A stretch of 64,000 bases of DNA from Atrichornis clamosus (Eukaryota; Chordata; Aves; Passeriformes; Menuridae): positions 1,349 through 65,348 of the forward strand of contig WBMZ01009331.1 in NCBI GenBank assembly GCA_013400975.1, given 5' to 3'. Of the stretch, positions 58,536-64,000 are shown in pieces (position 1 is the first letter of the stretch; each line of letters begins with the position of its first letter). The notes beneath the pieces are model-generated. The model was not told the DNA's origin. It worked only from the letters and a program-made list of their open reading frames with translations, and searched no databases. Both the position numbers and the translations under genes were made by a program.

Positions 58536-60000
58536 TGACAAGTTGTGGTTAGTGGGTGTTCTCGAGCTGACAGTCCCTTGGGGGTTGTTTCACTGCAAAA
58601 TGAACTTAACTCAAGTCCTATCTACACACAGGGGCCCTTAACTCAGAGCCCAGACAAGCTCTTTAATTCCTTCATCCAGGGCTATCAGTTTAGCCTTGCA
58701 CACCAGGGCTGATGTGACAGATCCTTCGCGTGAGCACCGGCAACTGAAGGGATGCCAGTGCTGTCACAGAGAGCTCCCTGGGGACAGGCAAGGGCTGCCA
58801 CCGCTAGCTGGGAGCTGCTGTTACCCAAGGAGCATCCCCTGGGCCAAGGAGGGATTCAAGTGGGAAGATCCCAGTGCAGTGACAGGGTGGTTCCGAGCCC
58901 AGGCTACAACTTGCACACAGGTTGCTTTTGTGAACTCTTCAGAGGAGACATAAACAAAGAGTCTCAGCCCAGGTGGCACTGGCCTTTACTAGGGGCACCT
59001 CTTGCTCTTAAATTCCCTGAGTTTATTAGACCTTCTGGACTTCCTGCAAAATCCACCTTTCCTCTTGGGACCAGAGACTTCAGATGGCTGGTTATGAAAC
59101 TGTGGCTGCTCTGCCCTTTCAGCTCCTGCTGCCCACCACACAGACTGACTTTCAGCACAGCTGGGGGATAAGAGGCCAGCAGTAATTTGTATCCATTTTA
59201 AAAATACAACAATACATTTTCAAAGTTCTGGTCTAGGTAGGTCTTCAACGGATTTAATTAAAGGATGAAACAAAAAAGATACGCACCTATGCTATCTACA
59301 TTGCACAGACTGCAATGTTAATACATGAAAAATATGCTCCCCATCCAGAGTTTCACCATCCCTGCACTACCTGGATGCTTCCTGCTTATCAGGAATTCAC
59401 CTGCTCCAGGGAAACTTCTATTGCAGTGCCTGCCTCTAAGTGCCCCTCACTGACAGGAGAAGGTAACAAATCATCATTAATACTTCCCTGATGAGGTGAA
59501 ATATCACCCAGCACATCCCCAGTTGCCAGCCTCCCCCATTCAGGTGACCCCAGCACAGAACATCAGTGGGACGTTGTGGTGAGTGAACCCCACTGCAGAG
59601 AAAAACCTTGGTGTGCTCTGTGTGTCCTGAGACCCACGGGGAGGAGAGGGCAGGGTCAGAGTGGAACCACACCTCCCATGAAAACCCCTGGCCAGCACAA
59701 CACACCAACATCTATTCCAAAGAGACAGCCGAAGGGAACCTACTGAGTATGTACCTGCCTTCCCCTCTCCTTCTTTAAGCCTTGTTTCCACCCTGGCATC
59801 CTGTGAATTTTCCACACTTCCCATGTTTTGCTATGGATCTTCAGGCCTCCCTTACATACTTGGGGCATATGTGATCTTTCCATAATAAAGAGACCTTGAA
59901 TAAAATATTTAAAATACTGAGTACCATCATCTCCAGGCCCACAGGTGTCCATCGCCTATCCAGTGGTAACTCAAGCAGCAGTTTGCAGGATTGTTGTTAT
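58536..60000. other. Unique non-coding DNA
   Basis: Unique sequence of mixed composition. Open frames of 90-140 codons at 58.7-59.2 kb overlap other frames and lack motifs. No feature was recognised. Confidence 0.45.
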
Positions 60001-60230
60001 AGAATGCCAGAATGGTTTCAGCTGGAAGAGACCTCAAAGCCCATCCCATTTCTCCCCCTGCCCTGGGCAGGGACACCTCGCACTATCCCAGGCTGCTCCA
60101 AGCCCCATCCCACCTGGCCTTGGACACTTCCAGGGATCCAGGGGCAGCCACAGCTTCTCTGGGCAGCCTGTGCCAGGGCCTCCCCACTCTGACAGGGAAC
60201 AATTTCTTCCCAATATCCCATCTAAATCTT
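60001..60230 (-). mobile_element. CR1 LINE 3' fragment
   Basis: An antisense CR1: 'agaatgccagaatggtttca', 'gctggaagagacctcaaagc', 'ctgggcagggacacctcgca', 'gcctgtgccagggcctcccc' and 'tcttcccaatatcccatcta'. It includes a small insertion ('atccagg') in the 'cagggatggggcagcc' word, shared in spirit with the copy at 23.7 kb. It is truncated. Confidence 0.94.
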
Positions 60231-62340
60231 AGCTATAACTCGTAAAGTCCAACACTGAACATTTATCATTCAGTAACAGCTTTCAGATGTTGGCAGTATA
60301 ATGCAGTCCAGCACACTTCTGAAGTCCAGACAGGATAAAGAAAAGTCCATTTAATAATGAGAACCTCCTATATTTGTTTCAACTCTGATACCACCTGTTA
60401 GTAAAAAAACAGGTTTAAACCACACACTTCCTTCAAAGAAGGAAAATGTTATTTATCTGTCATCAGTTTCTACACTTCAATTACTATACTCAAGGACAAT
60501 GAATCCTTAAATCCAACACTTCCAAGTTCCATGGTGCTGAAGAGTGTTCTCTCTTTCTCTAGGTTTTCCATTCCATATATTCAAGATGGAAAAGTCCTTT
60601 TGCTCTCCTCTGTACCTGCTGTTCTGGGCTCTGCAGTTGCTGTGTTATCAAAATCAGGTTAACACAGACTTATTTCTCAGAGGCCGCTCGTTCATTACGC
60701 AGGTGTCACATGCTTTGCTAAATTTCACTGCTCCACTTCTGAAAGAGCCCAACTCCACAGACCAGAGCAGAACCTAAAAGCACAGATTTACTTTTTATTC
60801 TGAGCCACTGCGTCATCAGCTGGTTATTTAAAACTTTGTTCCGAGAGGCTGAGCCCAAGGGGCCAAGACTTTGCACTTAATAGGACTGAACAAACTCCTC
60901 AACTTGTTGTTAGGTACAGGCTTCTGCATCATCATTAGCAATAATGATTTGTGTTTCAGGAAGCATCTATGTCCCATAAGGTTCCCATTTTCACTTTATC
61001 ACATGTAATGCACACCCAGGGCAATGAAGGCATCTGTGCCATGGAGAGCCACAGGAGCTTATGAAGTATTTATCAGTAAGTGGTACAAACTGTAAAACTT
61101 GCAATATGAATGGTAAAGTACTATTCAAAAGAGGTATAAAAGTAAGTCATTATAATTTGAGGTTACTAATATTGCAGTTACCCCTGGCCAGTGTTCTTGG
61201 CATCGTTAGTTATAATGTATAGGAGCTTACACTCACCCCAGACAGAATTAAACACACACAGCTCATGTACTGCAGGTGAGTTTCTCAGGAGAACCAGTTT
61301 TGATTAAAGAGTTCTGACTGTTTCCAAGCCCCAACTTCTTCTTCAGGCCGTAACAGGCAAAGAAAAACCTTTCAGCTGGTTTTTGGCCTGTGACCCACAC
61401 CCTGACATTTCTCAGGCCCCCCTGCTCTCCCCCAAGCTCAGCCCTCTCAGTGGGCACCCTGTGCAGCCCCAGGGAAGATTTTGTCCCTGACACCACCTTG
61501 CAGGGGACATCTGTCACCCTGGGCAAACCAGTGCTTGTGAACAACTGAAAGAGAAGACAGTGCCCACCTCACCCGTGCTTGTAGAATTTATACACCTTGT
61601 TAAAAAGTCACAGTAGCTAAGGATTAAAAAAAAGGGGAAGTCAGGTCTCTTCAGAAAGGAATTTTTGTCACCATCCATTTTCAGATCATACCTTTTGAAA
61701 GCAAACCCTTTGCTTACATCTTCCAGCAATGTCTATAGGCTGTGCATTCAATTCCTCACCAAATTCCACCACCATTCCCCTTTCATCTCTGACTCCACAT
61801 CACTTAAAATAACTCCACAAAAACATCCACTTTCTCAGCAAGCTGGACCTTACTCCAGTTCTCTTGTCCTTCTTAGATAAAACACAGCATAACTGCACTA
61901 TAATTACACAAACACTTAATTAAACTGAAGAATTTAAAGCACCTCCAATGTTTTTATTACCAGCAGCAGTGCCATTCCATCAGGATGACAGACTTGCATG
62001 TATTACTGAGCCCCTAATTAACAATTGCTTTCCTAGTTAGTAATTACTAAAATGCTATGACAAAATATGTTTAAAATACATATTGCCATGAATTCTGTGT
62101 CTGTACCTACCAAGCGATGAGGCAGCAGTGGCTGGAGAGGGGCCTCACCCCCTGTCCTGGAAGGACACTACTGGGTCAGACCCCGCTCCCACCTCAGCAG
62201 CAATCCCACCTGCGAACCCAAATCCCTGCACAGGCCAGGGGTGGGTGCTGGGAATCTCCTCCCCTTCTCTGAGCTGTCGGACCCTGAGAGCGTGGCATCC
62301 TCCCAGCCTGCTGATGGACAGTGCAACAGACTGTTGTCTC
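60231..62340. other. Unique non-coding DNA
   Basis: Mostly A+T-rich unique DNA to about 62,100, then G+C-richer. Around 62,000-62,080 there are TAATTA-type words ('cccctaattaacaattgc', 'gttagtaattactaaaatgc') that could be another weak enhancer-like block. No genes were recognised. Confidence 0.45.
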
Positions 62341-62350
62341 CCTCTTTCAG

Positions 62351-62520
62351 ACCCACTTTTCTCTCCCCATTCCAGCCCCACCGCTCCCACGAGCTCTCTG
62401 CCCTGGGGTTGTTGCTGTCGCCCAGCTCACACACCCCCCGCACCCCAAAGAAGTGCCAGCAACCCCTGAAGACACTTTTGGCTGGGCCAAACAACAGCCA
62501 CACCACCAGTGCCCACCAGG
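62351..62520 (+). other. Weak candidate exon
   Basis: A good acceptor-like sequence ('gttgtctccctctttcag' ending at 62,350) and a good donor-like sequence ('ccagg|gtaagg' at 62,521) bracket 170 bases that are open in two of the three + frames. No frame encodes a domain I recognise, and the region is proline/serine-rich G+C DNA where open frames arise easily. A non-coding exon or chance are both plausible. Confidence 0.15.
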
Positions 62521-64000
62521 GTAAGGGGGCACAGCTGGCTCCTCTTATTCCACTGCAAACCCCCCTGGAGTCCCCACTTTCCTCAAGGTCTCCATGCCCC
62601 ACGTTCACATGATTATGTGAAAGCCTCGGTTCTCCCTCAGAGAAGGGAAATTCCTGTAAACAGAGTCCCCCTCGTAGGTGCAAGGACCAGGCTGAAAATG
62701 CCAAATGAGCATCTGGAGACCCAGCAGAAGAGTGGGGTGGGGGCAGTGGGGCCTGGCCTGGCAGTGGGACACCAGGGTGGGTTGGGTGGTGCCTCTTCCC
62801 TGCACATGGACTTAGTCCTGGAAACTCCACTGCTGTGCCAGAGCTAACCTGGATTTACACCTCAGAAGGAGCAAATGTGACTCCAGATTCCTCACAGTTA
62901 CTCACGGCCTATCCCCAAAACCACAAATTCTAATGTGAAGCTTTCCTTTAATGATCGCTGCATAACACACATACCACCAGCACAAACCTCTGGTAACTAA
63001 ATTCTGTTTCATCTGTGGCCAGATAAGATCTTCCCTGGGGTTTTCCCTGTCTGGAACAGCTAGTTTTCCTGCTCATAAACAATACAGCACCTAGAAATAC
63101 TCACCCAGAAACACTTAGAACCAACCCCTTGGATCCTGAGTTGGAGCACTGATGCTTCCCTCTTCTGCATCCCATGGCTTCAGGGTTAATAACAGGGGTT
63201 CCTACACAATATCAGTGCCATAATTCAAAATTTGCTCCTTGCAGAAGATGTTTAGAAAGAAGGAAGAGCTTGGGGATGGAAGAAGGGGAAATAATTAATT
63301 CCTTGCCCCTTCCCATTTTTTCTTGCCCATTAAAATAGTTCACAATAAAATCAAAATTATTACTTTGGTATTCAAGAAATTTTATATCCAGCTTCCACTG
63401 GAGGAAATGCTGCTCTTTCCTATTAATCCAGGACTTTAAAATGACAACAAGTACATTAACGAGGTGTCTGTGTAATAAAAACCCCACAATGATCGGGGAT
63501 GCATATTTATGTGGCAAACTTGGGATGCTTCAATTTTACTAGCAGGAATGGATGTATGCTCCTTCCCAGCCTGGGGTGGGCATTTTCATGTGAAAAGGAG
63601 AACATTCCCATGGTGGTCAGGCCTCCAAACCCAGCACTCCCTAAACACCTCCAATCTTTGCCCTCTGAGCAGTGAGAGTCCCTGTGGGTTTGCTGGGGAG
63701 AAGTTCAATATGGGCTGGGATCATTTTTTTCTGGAAGGGCACGTGTGTGCCACGCTGCATCCCCATGGAACCACAGGATATCAGCCCCAATCCACTGCAG
63801 CAGGACGTGGCCACACCAGAAGGCAGCAGCAGCTCCTGGCAGAGCCGTGCTGACCAAGAACATCTTCCCAGGCCACCAGCATTCCAGGCTCCTGCCCAGA
63901 GCTGACTCAGCAGCAGTGGTATTCTGGGGATGATGCACTGCTGAAAGCACTGGTGAGACGTGACGGGGGTTGGAAAGCACGTGATGGGCACAGAACCCTT
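62521..64000. other. Unique non-coding DNA to window end
   Basis: The minus strand has the longest open frame of the window (about 220 codons, 62,168-62,830) but it is proline/glycine/serine-rich with no domain. The rest is unremarkable unique DNA. Confidence 0.45.

Noticed and set aside
62168..62830. 220-codon minus-strand open frame
   Set aside because: It is the longest in the window but proline/glycine/serine-rich, overlaps two open + strand frames, and has no recognisable motif.

Overview
The window reads as nuclear DNA from a bird, most likely a passerine. The evidence is twelve 5'-truncated fragments of the avian LINE CR1. They carry the usual CR1 3' ends (runs of an ATTCTATG-like octamer next to a 'ttggaagggaccttaaag' type block), and several still show the ORF2 C-terminal reading 'VPREAVAAPSLEVSKARLDG' or close variants. 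I found no bacterial or viral gene layout, no operons and no rRNA or intact tRNA. I could not recognise any intact protein-coding gene. Open frames are short (220 codons at most), overlap on both strands, and sit mostly in G+C-rich or repeat-derived sequence, as expected by chance. The window is best described as intergenic or deep-intronic DNA.

Layout. 0-6 kb: a G+C-rich 35-bp tandem repeat cut by the left edge, then mostly unique DNA with one possible decayed coding relic on the minus strand (about 1.6-1.9 kb). 5.8-24.9 kb: eight of the twelve CR1 pieces, including two fused tail-outward at 23.64-23.92 kb, separated by unique DNA with several A+T-rich, homeodomain-site-rich blocks. 25-34.5 kb: mostly unique, with blocks resembling conserved non-coding DNA around 28.4-29.0 and 33.0-33.7 kb, a decayed tRNA-like sequence near 29.65 kb and two CR1 pieces. 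37-41.3 kb: two CpG-containing G+C-rich stretches (37.1-37.4 and 38.5-39.5 kb), the second with a TATA-like box at 39,149, next to A+T-rich blocks. 43.6-50 kb: two CR1 fragments, a microsatellite, a second tRNA-like relic and an RFX-type site. 50.5 kb: another short CpG-rich patch. 51.5-54.2 kb: conserved-looking DNA holding the strongest unexplained structures in the window, an imperfect inverted repeat of about 240 bp (53,704-53,944) followed 110 bp later by a symmetrical 84-bp hairpin (54,054-54,137). 55-64 kb: old repeat relics (an unassigned amniote-type repeat and an L2-like LINE fragment), one last CR1 and unique DNA.

Interpretation. Young-to-middle-aged CR1 debris plus many A+T-rich blocks with clustered TAATTA or octamer-like motifs is typical of gene deserts that hold distal enhancers of a developmental regulator. 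That is an inference from texture only. I cannot name the neighbouring gene, and conservation could not be tested here. The paired palindromic elements at 53.7-54.1 kb are the best candidate for something poorly described.
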